Assembly: GCF_004135645.1 (NCBI RefSeq)
Contig: NZ_SDPW01000001.1
Location: 372,001 to 436,000, forward strand
DNA length: 64,000 nucleotides
Direction: 5' to 3'
Origin: Senegalimassilia faecalis
GTDB taxonomy: Bacteria > Actinomycetota > Coriobacteriia > Coriobacteriales > Eggerthellaceae
The first letter of the stretch is position 1, and every line of letters begins with the position of its first letter. Shown one piece after another: positions 1-10,210 of the stretch. The notes under the pieces are model-generated. The model did no database searches. It saw only the letters and a list, made by a program, of their open reading frames with translations, and had not been told where the DNA came from. The translations under genes and the position numbers were made by a program.

Positions 1-1256
1 ATGGCGCCGGGGTCTTCCGTGCGCGGGTTGTCCGACGTGACGACGGCGTGGTCGGCGGCAAGCGCCGCGCGGCCCATGATGGGACGCTTCGACGCGTCGC
101 GGTCGCCGCCGCAGCCGAACACGCAGATGGTGCGGCCGGGCGTGAGCGCCATGATGGACCCAAGCGCCTTCTCAAGCGCGTCAGGCGTGTGCGCGTAGTC
201 GACGAACACCGACACGCCGCCGTCGTGCGGCGTGTGGATGCGCTCGAGGCGGCCGGGAATCTGCGGGGCCTCGCGCAGCGCGTCGATGACCGTTTGCACC
301 GGAAAGCCCAGCTGCAGGCCGATGGCGAACGCGCACATGATGTTCTCGACGTTGAACTTGCCTACAAGCGGGTGGTCGAATTCGCAATACGAGCCGCGCA
401 CGTTGAGCGTGACCGACGTGTGCGTGGGATAGTACGCCACGTCTTTCGGGTGGATTTGCGCCGAGCGGTCGAAACCGGTGGTGATGACGTTGTCGCCCGC
501 CTCAGAGCAGCGGCGCAGCAACTCCTTGCCCCACTTGTCGTCGATGCAGATGACGCGACGGGCCGGATAATCTTTCCCGAACAGGCGCGCTTTGGCCTCG
601 AAGTAGGCCTCGAACGTGTGGTGGTAGTCAAGATGGTCCTGCGTGAGGTTCGAGAACGCCGTGACGGCGAACTGCGAGCCAAACGTGCGCTCCAGGTCAA
701 GCGCATGGCTGGACACTTCCATGGCCACCACGTCGCAGCGCGCGTCGCGCATGCGCGCAAGCAGGTGCTGCAGGTCGGGAGACTCGGGCGTGGTGTGGGC
801 CGACTTCTCGTGAACGTCGCCGATGACGGTGCCCACGGTGCCGATGACGCCCGTGCGCTTGCCGGCCACGCGGGCGATGTGCTCCACCAGGTACGTGGTG
901 GTGGTTTTGCCGTTCGTGCCCGTAACGCCCACCAGCTGCAGGTTGCGCGACGGATGGTCGTAGAAGTTCGCCGACACCTCGGCCATGGCCTTGCGCGTGT
1001 CGGACACCACCACTTCGGTGACGTCGGTGGCGTCGGCCAGGTACACCTTGCGCTGCACCACAAGCACCTTCGCGCCGTGGTCGATGGCGTCCTGGGCGTA
1101 CGTGTGGCCGTCGGACGTGAAACCGACGATGCAGAAAAACGCGTCGCCGGGCTTTACCTGGTCGCTTCTGTAAGCGATACCCTCCACCACGTCGTCGGCG
1201 TTGCCGATGATGGTGCAGTCCATGCCTTCAAACAGTTCGGTGCAGGTCTTTCCCAT
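1..1256 (-). CDS. murE: MurE, UDP-MurNAc-tripeptide ligase (3' end cut by window edge)
   Basis: This cytoplasmic ATP-dependent Mur ligase adds the third amino acid to UDP-MurNAc-L-Ala-D-Glu in peptidoglycan synthesis. About 418 residues lie in the window and the C-terminus runs off the left edge. The N-terminal uridine-binding domain is followed by the ATP loop GVTGTNGKTTTT at residues 110-121. The sequence SDNPR is visible at about residues 408-412; DNPR is the established signature of ligases that add meso-diaminopimelate rather than lysine, so the stem peptide probably carries meso-DAP. The start is the ATG at 1254-1256, nine bases after the stop of the upstream penicillin-binding protein, which points to cotranscription within a division and cell-wall cluster. 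Confidence 0.95.
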   Translation of the reverse strand, partial: MGKTCTELFEGMDCTIIGNADDVVEGIAYRSDQVKPGDAFFCIVGFTSDGHTYAQDAIDHGAKVLVVQRKVYLADATDVTEVVVSDTRKAMAEVSANFYDHPSRNLQLVGVTGTNGKTTTTYLVEHIARVAGKRTGVIGTVGTVIGDVHEKSAHTTPESPDLQHLLARMRDARCDVVAMEVSSHALDLERTFGSQFAVTAFSNLTQDHLDYHHTFEAYFEAKARLFGKDYPARRVICIDDKWGKELLRRCSEAGDNVITTGFDRSAQIHPKDVAYYPTHTSVTLNVRGSYCEFDHPLVGKFNVENIMCAFAIGLQLGFPVQTVIDALREAPQIPGRLERIHTPHDGGVSVFVDYAHTPDALEKALGSIMALTPGRTICVFGCGGDRDASKRPIMGRAALAADHAVVTSDNPRTEDPGA

Positions 1257-1265
1257 ATGGATACC

Positions 1266-3272
1266 TCACTCAGATGTAATGCCAAATCGGTCGATTGCTG
1301 AAGTCATTATATCCTTAAAGATTGGCGTGACGACGCGGTTCCCAGGAACCTCATTTGCGCCCACAAAGCACACCAATTTGCTTGACGAATCCGCCAAAAA
1401 GCCCGTGAACGCAAGGTTGTAGACGTTTTTGCGGTAGCCGCCGTTTTCCTCGTCGTAGATCTCAGCCGTTGACGTTTTGCCGGCCACGTTGTACCCGTCG
1501 ATGGCCGCGAGCTTGCCCGTGCCGTCCGTGACGACGGTCTTGAGCATGGACTGCATGTCGCCGATGGCGTCTTTGTTCTCGATGACGTCCTCGGTTTCGT
1601 ATACGGGCGTGTAGCCGCTTTGCGGCATGCTGAGCAGGAAGTGGGGCACGCACTCGACGCCGCTATTGACGATGGCGCCGTAAAAGCGCGTCATCTGCAG
1701 CGGCGTGACCGACACGCCCTGGCCGAACGACACGTTGTACGCCTGCACGGCCGACCACTGCTCAAGCGGGGCAAGCATGCCAAGCGCATCGGTGCCTTCC
1801 TCGCCTTCGCCGGGGTAATCGACGCCTGTAGTGGAGTGCAGATTGTACTTCACGATGTGGTTGTACAACTCGTCGAAGCCCATCTGCTCGGTGGCAAGCG
1901 AAATGCCGACGTTGGACGACTGGTCTAAGATCTCGCGCAGCGTGAACGTGGCGTCGCCGCGCTCGTGCGCGTCGGAGATGGTGTAGCCGTCGGCCGTGAT
2001 GGACGCCGGGCAGAACAGCTCGGAATCGGGCGTGAGCGTGCCGGTTTCCAGGATGGCCATGGCGGAGACGGACTTGAAGATGGAGCCGGGCTCGAACAGG
2101 TCAGTGACACATTTCAGCTGCATGGCGCCTTCCTTGACCTCGCTGCGATCGGCGGGGTTGAACAGCGGCAGCGACGCCGCGGCGTATATCTCGCCTGTGG
2201 AGCCATCCATGAGCACGGCGCTGCCGGACGCGGCCTCAAGGTCTTTGCAGCCGTTCGTCAGGTATTCCTCCACGTCGCGCTGCAGGTTGATGTCGATGGA
2301 CACGACGATGTCCTGGCCGTCGACGGCGTCGACCTGCTCGTGCACGCCGCCGGGAATGGCCTGGCCCGAGCGGCCGTATTCGGCCTCGTAGTAGCCCGGC
2401 GTGCCGGACAGCACGTCGTTGTACTGCTTCTCAAGGCCGCAGATACCGTAGTAGTATTCGCGGTTCTTGTCTTCGTCCACGCCGATGCTGCACGCGCCCA
2501 CCACCTGGCCGGCCACCTGGCCGTTGGGATACTCGCGGCGGCTTTCCGTGACGAAATGGATGCCGGATTGGACGGTTTGCGCCTGTTCGCCGGCGTCTTT
2601 TGCGCGCACGTTCTCCTGCTTCTGCGCTTCGGCCACGCGCTCGGTCACGCGCGACTGCAGATCGTCGCCGACCGACGTGTCGGCCTTGCGCTTGATGACG
2701 GAGTAGCGCGTGTTGTTCGCCGTGACCTTCTCCAGGTAGTCCGAGGCCTGGCCGCCAAGGGAATCGGCAAGCAGCTGCGCGGTCATGTTGACATCGGTGA
2801 CCTCGGTGGGGTCGACGTAGATGGTGGTGGCGTCGACGCTGGTGGCCAGCACCACGCCGTTGCGGTCGTAGATGGTGCCGCGGCGCGGCTCGATGGTCAG
2901 GTACGACGTGCGCTGGGCCTGCGCCTGCGCGGAGTAGTCGCCCGCCACGATGACCTGCAGGTACACCAGGCGAAGGAAGAAGACGGCCGCGAAGATGGCG
3001 AAGATGGCCAGCGGCCAGAACGCCCGGTTGCTGTCGAAGATGGCAAGCTTGCCCGCAATGCCGGCGGGAGCGGGCGCCTGATGCGTGCGGCGGCCGCGCG
3101 ACGACTCGCGCGAGCTTGAAGCGCCGTGACGCCCGGAGCGCTGTGCGCTTCGGGCGTCGGATCGGCTTGCGTGTTGGCCCAGTGAACGGCCGGATGTGCT
3201 TGTTGTGCGGCGGCCGGCTTGGCGGTCGCGGTTGCCGCTGCTAGAGCGCGGCGGGCGCTGGTAGTTCGACAT
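1266..3272 (-). CDS. Class B penicillin-binding protein (FtsI/PBP2-type transpeptidase)
   Basis: This is a membrane-anchored D,D-transpeptidase that cross-links septal peptidoglycan, 668 residues long. A Ser/Arg-rich cytoplasmic tail (about 1-75) precedes one membrane segment (about 86-110), then the PBP dimerisation domain and the transpeptidase domain. The catalytic S-x-x-K reads SIFK near residue 397 and the second motif reads SSN near residue 452. The third motif, usually KTG, reads KTS (GKTSTA) near residue 598. Position directly after the ftsL-like gene (6-base gap) and before murE is the classic place for the division-specific FtsI. The basic, disordered tail of about 75 residues is longer than in most FtsI proteins. 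I am sure of the family; ftsI is likely but not proven. Confidence 0.92.
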   Translation of the reverse strand: MSNYQRPPRSSSGNRDRQAGRRTTSTSGRSLGQHASRSDARSAQRSGRHGASSSRESSRGRRTHQAPAPAGIAGKLAIFDSNRAFWPLAIFAIFAAVFFLRLVYLQVIVAGDYSAQAQAQRTSYLTIEPRRGTIYDRNGVVLATSVDATTIYVDPTEVTDVNMTAQLLADSLGGQASDYLEKVTANNTRYSVIKRKADTSVGDDLQSRVTERVAEAQKQENVRAKDAGEQAQTVQSGIHFVTESRREYPNGQVAGQVVGACSIGVDEDKNREYYYGICGLEKQYNDVLSGTPGYYEAEYGRSGQAIPGGVHEQVDAVDGQDIVVSIDINLQRDVEEYLTNGCKDLEAASGSAVLMDGSTGEIYAAASLPLFNPADRSEVKEGAMQLKCVTDLFEPGSIFKSVSAMAILETGTLTPDSELFCPASITADGYTISDAHERGDATFTLREILDQSSNVGISLATEQMGFDELYNHIVKYNLHSTTGVDYPGEGEEGTDALGMLAPLEQWSAVQAYNVSFGQGVSVTPLQMTRFYGAIVNSGVECVPHFLLSMPQSGYTPVYETEDVIENKDAIGDMQSMLKTVVTDGTGKLAAIDGYNVAGKTSTAEIYDEENGGYRKNVYNLAFTGFLADSSSKLVCFVGANEVPGNRVVTPIFKDIMTSAIDRFGITSE

Positions 3273-3278
3273 GCGGTT

Positions 3279-3746
3279 TTACTCCCCGGCGGTTGCGGCG
3301 GTCTCCACGCTGCGGGACAGGGAAAGCGACCCATCGTCGTTGGTGGACACCACGTCTTCGGGCATGGTGATGGTTCCCACTTCCGCAGGGGCTGCCATGC
3401 CGAGCTTCTCGGCCTGGCTGCGCACGCGGCTGGAATTGGAAAGCAGGCTCTGCGTCACCTCAAGCGACGAACCCGTGGCGCGGGCGTCGTCGATTTGGCT
3501 GGAGAGCTCCTGGGATTGCATGGACGTTGTCACCGTAGCGGCGGCAAGGCCTAGGCGGGCGAACGCCGCGCACGTGAGCACGATGAGCGCAACGGCCACA
3601 ACCTTCAGGACGAGCGCGGGCGTGATGGCGGAGGCAGGAGCGGACGTGGTGCGGCTACGCTGACCGGGCACGACGGAGATGCGGGTGCGCGGGTGGCTTT
3701 CAGGCACGCGTTGCGGGTACAGGGAATAAGCGGGCTGCGCGCTCAT
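3279..3746 (-). CDS. FtsL-like septum formation protein
   Basis: This small bitopic membrane protein of 155 residues sits between rsmH and the division PBP, the usual position of ftsL. It has a cytoplasmic N-terminus of about 45 residues, one hydrophobic segment (LKVVAVALIVLTCAAFARLG, about 49-68), and an extracytoplasmic part with heptad character followed by a short tail. This is the topology of FtsL, which pairs with FtsB/DivIC in the divisome to activate the septal synthase; the family is too divergent for firm sequence recognition. The start at 3746 is supported by a strong ribosome-binding site (AAGGAGGTGG) a few bases upstream. Assignment rests on synteny and topology. Confidence 0.75.
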   Translation of the reverse strand: MSAQPAYSLYPQRVPESHPRTRISVVPGQRSRTTSAPASAITPALVLKVVAVALIVLTCAAFARLGLAAATVTTSMQSQELSSQIDDARATGSSLEVTQSLLSNSSRVRSQAEKLGMAAPAEVGTITMPEDVVSTNDDGSLSLSRSVETAATAGE

Positions 3747-3836
3747 GCTCCACCTCCTTTCATCGTTTAAGCTTCGTTTACGGTGGCACGATGCGCGAAC
3801 GGTAACGTTCGGTTGTCGGTATGTCTTTCGGTTGCG

Positions 3837-4805
3837 TTACAGCTTTTCTGCAACGCGCAGCTTTGCGCTGCGTGCGCGCGGGTTGCGCGCGATCTCTTCG
3901 GCCGTCGGGGTGACCGGCTTTCGAGTGATGACCTTGAGTATCGGCTTTTTGCCGCACATGCACACCGGAAGATCGGGCGGGCACGTGCACCGGTTCGCAA
4001 AGCTTTGGAACATGTCCTTGACGATGCGGTCCTCAAGCGAGTGGTAGCTGATGACGCAGATGCGCCCGCCGGGATTCGCCCAGCGGATGGCGGCCTCCAA
4101 GCCGCGCTTGAGCACATCAAGCTCGCCGTTCACCTCGATGCGAAGCGCTTGGAACGTGCGCTTGGCGGGATGCCCGCCGGCGCGGCGCGCCGATGCCGGG
4201 ATGGCCGCCTTGATGACGTCCACCAGCTGGGCGCTTGTTTCAAGCGGGGCCTTCTCGCGCGCGCGGACGATGAAGTCCGCGATGCGGCTTGCCCACTTCT
4301 CATCGGAGTAAGCGCGGATGATCCGGGTGAGGTCTGCTGCGTTGTAGGTGTTCACGACCTCTGCTGCGGTTAGGGTGTTTTTCCCCGGGTCCATCCTCAT
4401 ATCAAGCGGGCCGTCCTCCTTGAAGGAGAAGCCCCGTGATGGCGTGTCGATCTGAACGGAGGAGACGCCGATGTCGAACAGGAACGCGTCGACGCCGGGC
4501 ACCTCTACGCTCAGAAGCGCTTCGTCCATGTTCCCGAAGTTGTTGCGCACCAGCTCCAGCTGCGGGCGCACCTCATCGGGAAGCGATCCGAGTTTGCGGC
4601 CGGCCGCGGCAAGCGCCACGTCGTCCTGATCGATCCCGATGAGCGTGCCGCCGCGCCCGATGCGCTGTGCAACTTCAAAGGAATGCCCTGCCCCGCCGAG
4701 CGTTGCGTCCACGAATGTCTGCTGCGGTTTAAGGTTCAAGTACTCGAGGCACTCGGGGAGCAGGACCGGTATGTGCTGAAACTCTTGGTTTGCCAATGCG
4801 CTCAC
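3837..4805 (-). CDS. rsmH: RsmH, 16S rRNA m4C1402 methyltransferase
   Basis: This SAM-dependent enzyme methylates N4 of C1402 in the decoding centre of 16S rRNA (formerly MraW). It is 322 residues long, close to the family norm. It opens with HIPVLLPECLEYL and the SAM-binding stretch FVDATLGGAGHS (about 32-43), and ends with the conserved block GGRICVISYHSLEDRIVK and a cysteine-bearing segment CTCPPDLPVCMCGKKP. It lies nine bases after mraZ, the conserved start of the dcw cluster, so it is probably transcribed from the mraZ promoter. Confidence 0.96.
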   Translation of the reverse strand: MSALANQEFQHIPVLLPECLEYLNLKPQQTFVDATLGGAGHSFEVAQRIGRGGTLIGIDQDDVALAAAGRKLGSLPDEVRPQLELVRNNFGNMDEALLSVEVPGVDAFLFDIGVSSVQIDTPSRGFSFKEDGPLDMRMDPGKNTLTAAEVVNTYNAADLTRIIRAYSDEKWASRIADFIVRAREKAPLETSAQLVDVIKAAIPASARRAGGHPAKRTFQALRIEVNGELDVLKRGLEAAIRWANPGGRICVISYHSLEDRIVKDMFQSFANRCTCPPDLPVCMCGKKPILKVITRKPVTPTAEEIARNPRARSAKLRVAEKL

Positions 4806-4814
4806 GCCTTTCGA

Positions 4815-5264
4815 TTAGCCGAACAACAAGCTCAAGTCGATGTCGTCGTCTTGCTCATCGAAGCGCTTTGCGTCCCAGATCTCGAAGTAGCCCGTGTTGC
4901 CCAAAACAACGACGTCCTTGTCGATGCCGACGGCGCCTCGCAGCTCGGCCGTGATGCCGATGCGGCCAGCGTTGTCGACGCTGACGTTGTTGGCGCGGCC
5001 TTTGAGCTTGCGGCGCAAACCGACGTGAAGCGCGTTCGTGGGATCGTATCCCCCGAACTTGCTTTCGAACACCGAGACGATCCAGTCTTCGAACGCTTGC
5101 GGCTCGAAGACGTAGAGGCACTCGTCCTTGGGGTTGCGGGTTACCACCAGGTCTGCCGAAAGGACCTTGCGAAACGCGGCGGGAAGAGACATGCGGCCTT
5201 TGGCGTCTACCTTGTGACGGTAGGAGCCGTTCATATCGACTGGTTTGTCGATGTCTTCCGCCAT
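4815..5264 (-). CDS. mraZ: MraZ, transcriptional regulator of the dcw cluster
   Basis: MraZ is a DNA-binding protein of the AbrB/SpoVT fold and is usually the first gene of the division and cell-wall cluster, where it controls its own promoter. The 149-residue product has the two tandem MraZ domains: the first contains YRHKVDAKGRMSLPAAFRK, the second NVSVDNAGRIGITAELRG, each with the D-x-x-GR turn. The family is known to bind short TGGG-type direct repeats with ten-base spacing in front of mraZ. Such boxes are present at 5316-5330 and again farther upstream at 5497-5570, which supports autoregulation here. Confidence 0.96.
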   Translation of the reverse strand: MAEDIDKPVDMNGSYRHKVDAKGRMSLPAAFRKVLSADLVVTRNPKDECLYVFEPQAFEDWIVSVFESKFGGYDPTNALHVGLRRKLKGRANNVSVDNAGRIGITAELRGAVGIDKDVVVLGNTGYFEIWDAKRFDEQDDDIDLSLLFG

Positions 5265-5315
5265 GCCTGCCTTTCGCTGCTTTTCACTTGCTCCGTTCGG
5301 TGTTTGGGATTCTAC

Positions 5316-5330
5316 CCCACTTCATCCCAC
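5316..5330 (-). promoter_or_regulatory. Proximal MraZ boxes
   Basis: Read on the minus strand, the mraZ leader contains GTGGGATGAAGTGGG: two GTGGG boxes exactly ten bases apart, about 50-65 bases before the mraZ start and in the same direction as transcription. Repeated TGGG boxes one helical turn apart are the known MraZ recognition pattern, so this is the likely autoregulatory operator. Confidence 0.7.
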
Positions 5331-5496
5331 TTCGCAACATCTTGCGCCCCATTTTGGGCGGTTTCACACACCCGTTGACGACCTGTAACATGCCCGAATC
5401 ATTCGGGAAATGGGTAGTTTTGGGGTGGGTTTCCATATGGTGCGGGGTCCAGGTTTTGAACCACAATATATAGATTTGTAATTCGGCGAAAAGGGG

Positions 5497-5570
5497 GTGG
5501 GATAAAGTGGGAAACCAATTGTGCGGATTCGGTGGCGTGGGGCAAAGTGGGGCGCGTGGGACGAAGTGGG
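5497..5570 (+). promoter_or_regulatory. Distal array of GTGGG boxes, opposite orientation
   Basis: On the plus strand, GTGGG occurs at 5497, 5507, 5537, 5547, 5556 and 5566, with spacings of 10, then 10, 9 and 10 within two clusters, and near-matches GTGGC at 5532 and GTGCG at 5576. Several boxes are preceded by AAA (AAAGTGGG). This matches the MraZ box pattern but points away from mraZ, and no plus-strand gene follows. The rest of the 5265-5675 interval has no gene; it also holds a CCCGAATCATTCGGG palindrome at 5393-5407. Confidence 0.6.
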
Positions 5571-5620
5571 AGAAGGTGCGCGGAAACCCGGCAAAGCGGC
5601 GCCGGCGCGCGAAGGCGGTT

Positions 5621-5658
5621 ACCGGTGTTAACCGAGCAGCAAGCCGGTCAACACCGGT
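5621..5658 (-). terminator. Stem-loop after the Xer recombinase gene
   Basis: ACCGGTGTT at 5621-5629 pairs with AACACCGGT at 5650-5658, with a further inner ACCG/CGGT pairing and a ten-base loop. It lies 17 bases after the stop of the minus-strand recombinase gene. No clear T-run follows, so it may act as a weak terminator or an RNA end. Confidence 0.45.
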
Positions 5659-5675
5659 GGGAAACGGGTGCCAGC

Positions 5676-6593
5676 TTATGCGCGCGGGTGGGCGTGCAGG
5701 TATTCCTCGCGCAGGTGCGAGCGATCGATGTGCGTGTAGATCTGCGTGGTGGAGATGTCGGAGTGCCCGAGGATGTCTTGGATGACGCGCAGGTCCGCCC
5801 CGCCTTCAAGCATGTGCGTGGCGAACGAGTGGCGCAGCGTGTGCGGATGAAGGTTGTCCACCCCGATGGCGCGCCCGGCGCGGGCCACTACCTTGAACAC
5901 GCTTTGGCGCGTAAGCCTGCCGCCGCGCGCGTTGAGGAACACCGCGTCGGTGGGCTTGGCGTAGGGCTTTTGCAACTGGGTGCGCGCGGTGTCGAGGTAT
6001 GCGCGAAGCGCGCGGTCGGCCGCGCCCGATATCGGGGAGATGCGCTGCTTGTCGCCCTTGCCGGTGACCAGCAGATAGCCCTGATCAAGCAAAACGTCGG
6101 ACACGTTTAAGCCCACCAGCTCGCTGACGCGCAGGCCGCAGCCGTAGAGCACCTCGAGCATGGCGAGGTCGCGCACACCGGCGGCCCCTTCGCCATCAAA
6201 GGCGTCGAACAGCTTGTTGACCTGGTCGATTGTAAGCACGTCGGGAAGGCGCTCCGGCGTTTTGGGAAGCGGCAGGGCCGCAGCGGGGTTTTCCTGCGTG
6301 TAGTCTTCGGCCACGCAAAACCGGTGAAAACCTTTCACCACCGAGATGCGCCTGGACACGGTGGAGGCGGCGAAACCGCACTCGAACAGGTGCGCTTCAA
6401 AGGCCACGATGTCGTCGCGCGTGATGGCCGACAGCCGCTCGATGTCGCGCGAGATGAGGAAGTCCTGGTACTTTTGCAGGTCGGCCTCATAGGCCTCGAT
6501 GGTGCGCGGCGAGCTGCCGCGCTCGATGCGCAGGTAGGCGATGTACTCGGCGGACAGGTCCACGATATCGTCGGTGTCGATGGAGTCGTTCAT
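5676..6593 (-). CDS. XerC/XerD-type tyrosine recombinase
   Basis: This site-specific recombinase of 305 residues is of the type that resolves chromosome dimers at dif. The N-terminal SAM-like core-binding domain runs from about 8 to 95 (IAYLRIERGSSPRTIEAYEADL). The catalytic domain has the first Arg in CGLRVSELVGL, the Lys in VTGKGDKQR, the HTLRHSFATH box with His and Arg, the LGHSDISTTQIYTH block, and the tyrosine nucleophile in that last block. I chose the ATG at 6593 (MNDSIDTDD) over an upstream start at 6638 because an AAGGG-type ribosome-binding site precedes it and the protein then has normal Xer length. The gene is housekeeping-like in composition and not linked to a visible mobile element. 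XerC and XerD cannot be told apart from this alone. Confidence 0.9.
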   Translation of the reverse strand: MNDSIDTDDIVDLSAEYIAYLRIERGSSPRTIEAYEADLQKYQDFLISRDIERLSAITRDDIVAFEAHLFECGFAASTVSRRISVVKGFHRFCVAEDYTQENPAAALPLPKTPERLPDVLTIDQVNKLFDAFDGEGAAGVRDLAMLEVLYGCGLRVSELVGLNVSDVLLDQGYLLVTGKGDKQRISPISGAADRALRAYLDTARTQLQKPYAKPTDAVFLNARGGRLTRQSVFKVVARAGRAIGVDNLHPHTLRHSFATHMLEGGADLRVIQDILGHSDISTTQIYTHIDRSHLREEYLHAHPRA

Positions 6594-6675
6594 GCCGACA
6601 CGCCCTTCCCTTTCGCGATTGCTAGGCTTGCGCCGCACGCTAGCAGATGCGCGGCGCAGCGCCCATGATAACGCG

Positions 6676-6706
6676 GACGGGGCCGCCCTGCGCAGGCGGC
6701 CCCGTC
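6676..6706 (-). terminator. Stem-loop downstream of pyrG
   Basis: GACGGGGCCGCC at 6676-6687 pairs perfectly with GGCGGCCCCGTC at 6695-6706 around a seven-base loop. It lies about 50 bases after the pyrG stop. The stem is strong but a T-run is lacking on either side. Confidence 0.55.
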
Positions 6707-6758
6707 ATCTCAACATATTACGTAAACCGGTAACCGGATGGCCCCGAACACCGCGGTG

Positions 6759-8621
<1,863 letters not shown>

Positions 8622-8642
8622 TCATGGAAAGGGGTTGCGCCC

Positions 8643-10124
8643 ATGCGCATCGGTTTCGATAACGACAAGTACCTGGCACTGCAGGCCGAGCATATTCGCG
8701 AGCGAATCGGCCAGTTCGGCGGCAAGCTGTACCTGGAATTCGGCGGAAAGCTGTTCGACGACTACCACGCCTCGCGCGTGCTTCCGGGTTTCCAGCCCGA
8801 CAGCAAAATCCGCATGCTGCAGCAGATGGCCTCCGATGTTGAGATCATCATCGCCATCAACGCCAACGACATCGAGAAGAACAAGGTGCGCGGCGACTTG
8901 GGCATCACCTACGACGAGGACGTGCTGCGCCTGCTGGACATCTTCCGCACCATGGGCTTTGCCACGGCCGGCGTGGTGATCACGCGCTACGAGAACCAGC
9001 CCTCCGCGCAAGCGTTCCGCCATCGCCTGGAAAGCCTGGGCGTGAAAAGCTACCTGCACTACCCCATCGCCGGCTATCCGTACGACACGGCGCGCATCGT
9101 GTCGGCGGAAGGCTACGGCAAAAACGAGTTCGTGGAAACCACGCACCCGCTGGTGGTGGTAACGGCCCCCGGCCCCGGCTCGGGCAAGATGGCCACGTGC
9201 CTGTCGCAGCTGTACCACGAGCACGAGCGCGGCGTCGAGGCCGGCTACGCGAAGTACGAGACGTTCCCTATTTGGAACCTGCCGCTGAAGCACCCGGTGA
9301 ACGTGGCGTACGAGGCGGCCACCGTGGACTTGGACGACGCGAACACCATCGACCCGTTCCACCTGGAGGCTTACGGCAAGACCACCGTCAACTACAACCG
9401 CGACGTTGAGATCTTCCCCGTGCTGAAGGCCATGATGGAGCGCATCCTGGGCACAAGCCCCTACCAGTCGCCCACCGATATGGGCGTGAACATGGCGGGC
9501 ATGGCCATCGTCGACGACGAGGCGTGCCGCGAGGCGGCGAAAATGGAGATCGTGCGCCGCTACTTCCAGGCCGCCGTGGACGAGCGCCGCACGGGGCTTC
9601 ACCACGAGTACGTCGAGCACCTGGAGCTGTTGATGAACCAGGTGGGCGTGGACACGAACTTCTCGCCCGCGCGTTCTGCGGCACTGCTGAAGGCCGAGGC
9701 CACCGGTGCGCCCGCCGGCGCCATGGTGCTGCCCGACGGCCGCGTGGTGACGGGCAAGACGTCCGATCTTCTGGGCGCAGCCTCCTCGCTGCTGATGAAC
9801 GCGCTTAAGGGCGTGGCCGGCGTGGACGAGGACCTGTTCGTCATCTCCGACGAAGTCATCGAGCCCATCTGCGAGCTGAAAACCACCACGCTGCACTCGA
9901 AGAACCCGCGCCTGCACTCCGACGAGACGCTGCTGGCGCTTTCGGTGTCAAGCGCCACCGACCCGGTTGCCAAGCAGCTGGTAGACGCAGCCGATCAGCT
10001 GCGCGGCTGCGACGCGTTCTTCAGCGTCATCCTCTCGCCCACCGACGAGAAGCTCTACCGCACGCTGGGCATCAACATCTGCTGCGAGCCGAAATACGAG
10101 CAGCGCCGCTACTTCCACAAGTAA
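8643..10124 (+). CDS. DUF1846 family protein
   Basis: This 493-residue protein belongs to the DUF1846/UPF0371 family, found widely in Firmicutes and gut actinobacteria; its biochemical role is not established. It starts with MRIGFDNDKYLALQAEHIRERI and carries a glycine-rich loop VVTAPGPGSGKMATCLSQLYHE near residues 173-194 that resembles a nucleotide-binding loop, and a TDMGVNMAG block. A purine-rich ribosome-binding site (GGAAAGGGG) precedes the ATG at 8643. A TTTATACT element about 50 bases upstream is a plausible -10 region. The 8364-8642 interval holds no other gene. The gene is followed by a good terminator, so it is probably monocistronic. Confidence 0.88.
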   Translation: MRIGFDNDKYLALQAEHIRERIGQFGGKLYLEFGGKLFDDYHASRVLPGFQPDSKIRMLQQMASDVEIIIAINANDIEKNKVRGDLGITYDEDVLRLLDIFRTMGFATAGVVITRYENQPSAQAFRHRLESLGVKSYLHYPIAGYPYDTARIVSAEGYGKNEFVETTHPLVVVTAPGPGSGKMATCLSQLYHEHERGVEAGYAKYETFPIWNLPLKHPVNVAYEAATVDLDDANTIDPFHLEAYGKTTVNYNRDVEIFPVLKAMMERILGTSPYQSPTDMGVNMAGMAIVDDEACREAAKMEIVRRYFQAAVDERRTGLHHEYVEHLELLMNQVGVDTNFSPARSAALLKAEATGAPAGAMVLPDGRVVTGKTSDLLGAASSLLMNALKGVAGVDEDLFVISDEVIEPICELKTTTLHSKNPRLHSDETLLALSVSSATDPVAKQLVDAADQLRGCDAFFSVILSPTDEKLYRTLGINICCEPKYEQRRYFHK

Positions 10125-10155
10125 CCCGCGCACTCGCACACCCACGCAACGCACA

Positions 10156-10197
10156 ACGCCCCCGCCGGCACCAAGCCCGCGGGGGCGTTTCCTTTTC
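10156..10197 (+). terminator. Intrinsic terminator after the DUF1846 gene
   Basis: ACGCCCCCGC at 10156-10165 pairs with GCGGGGGCGT at 10179-10188 and is followed by TTTCCTTTT. It separates the plus-strand DUF1846 gene from the converging murJ gene and could serve the former. Confidence 0.8.
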
Positions 10198-10210
10198 ATC
10201 GAGCGACGGC

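Noticed and set aside
5676-6593. Xer-type recombinase as evidence of a second mobile element
   Set aside because: It has housekeeping XerC/D length and motifs, host-like composition and no flanking repeats or cargo.
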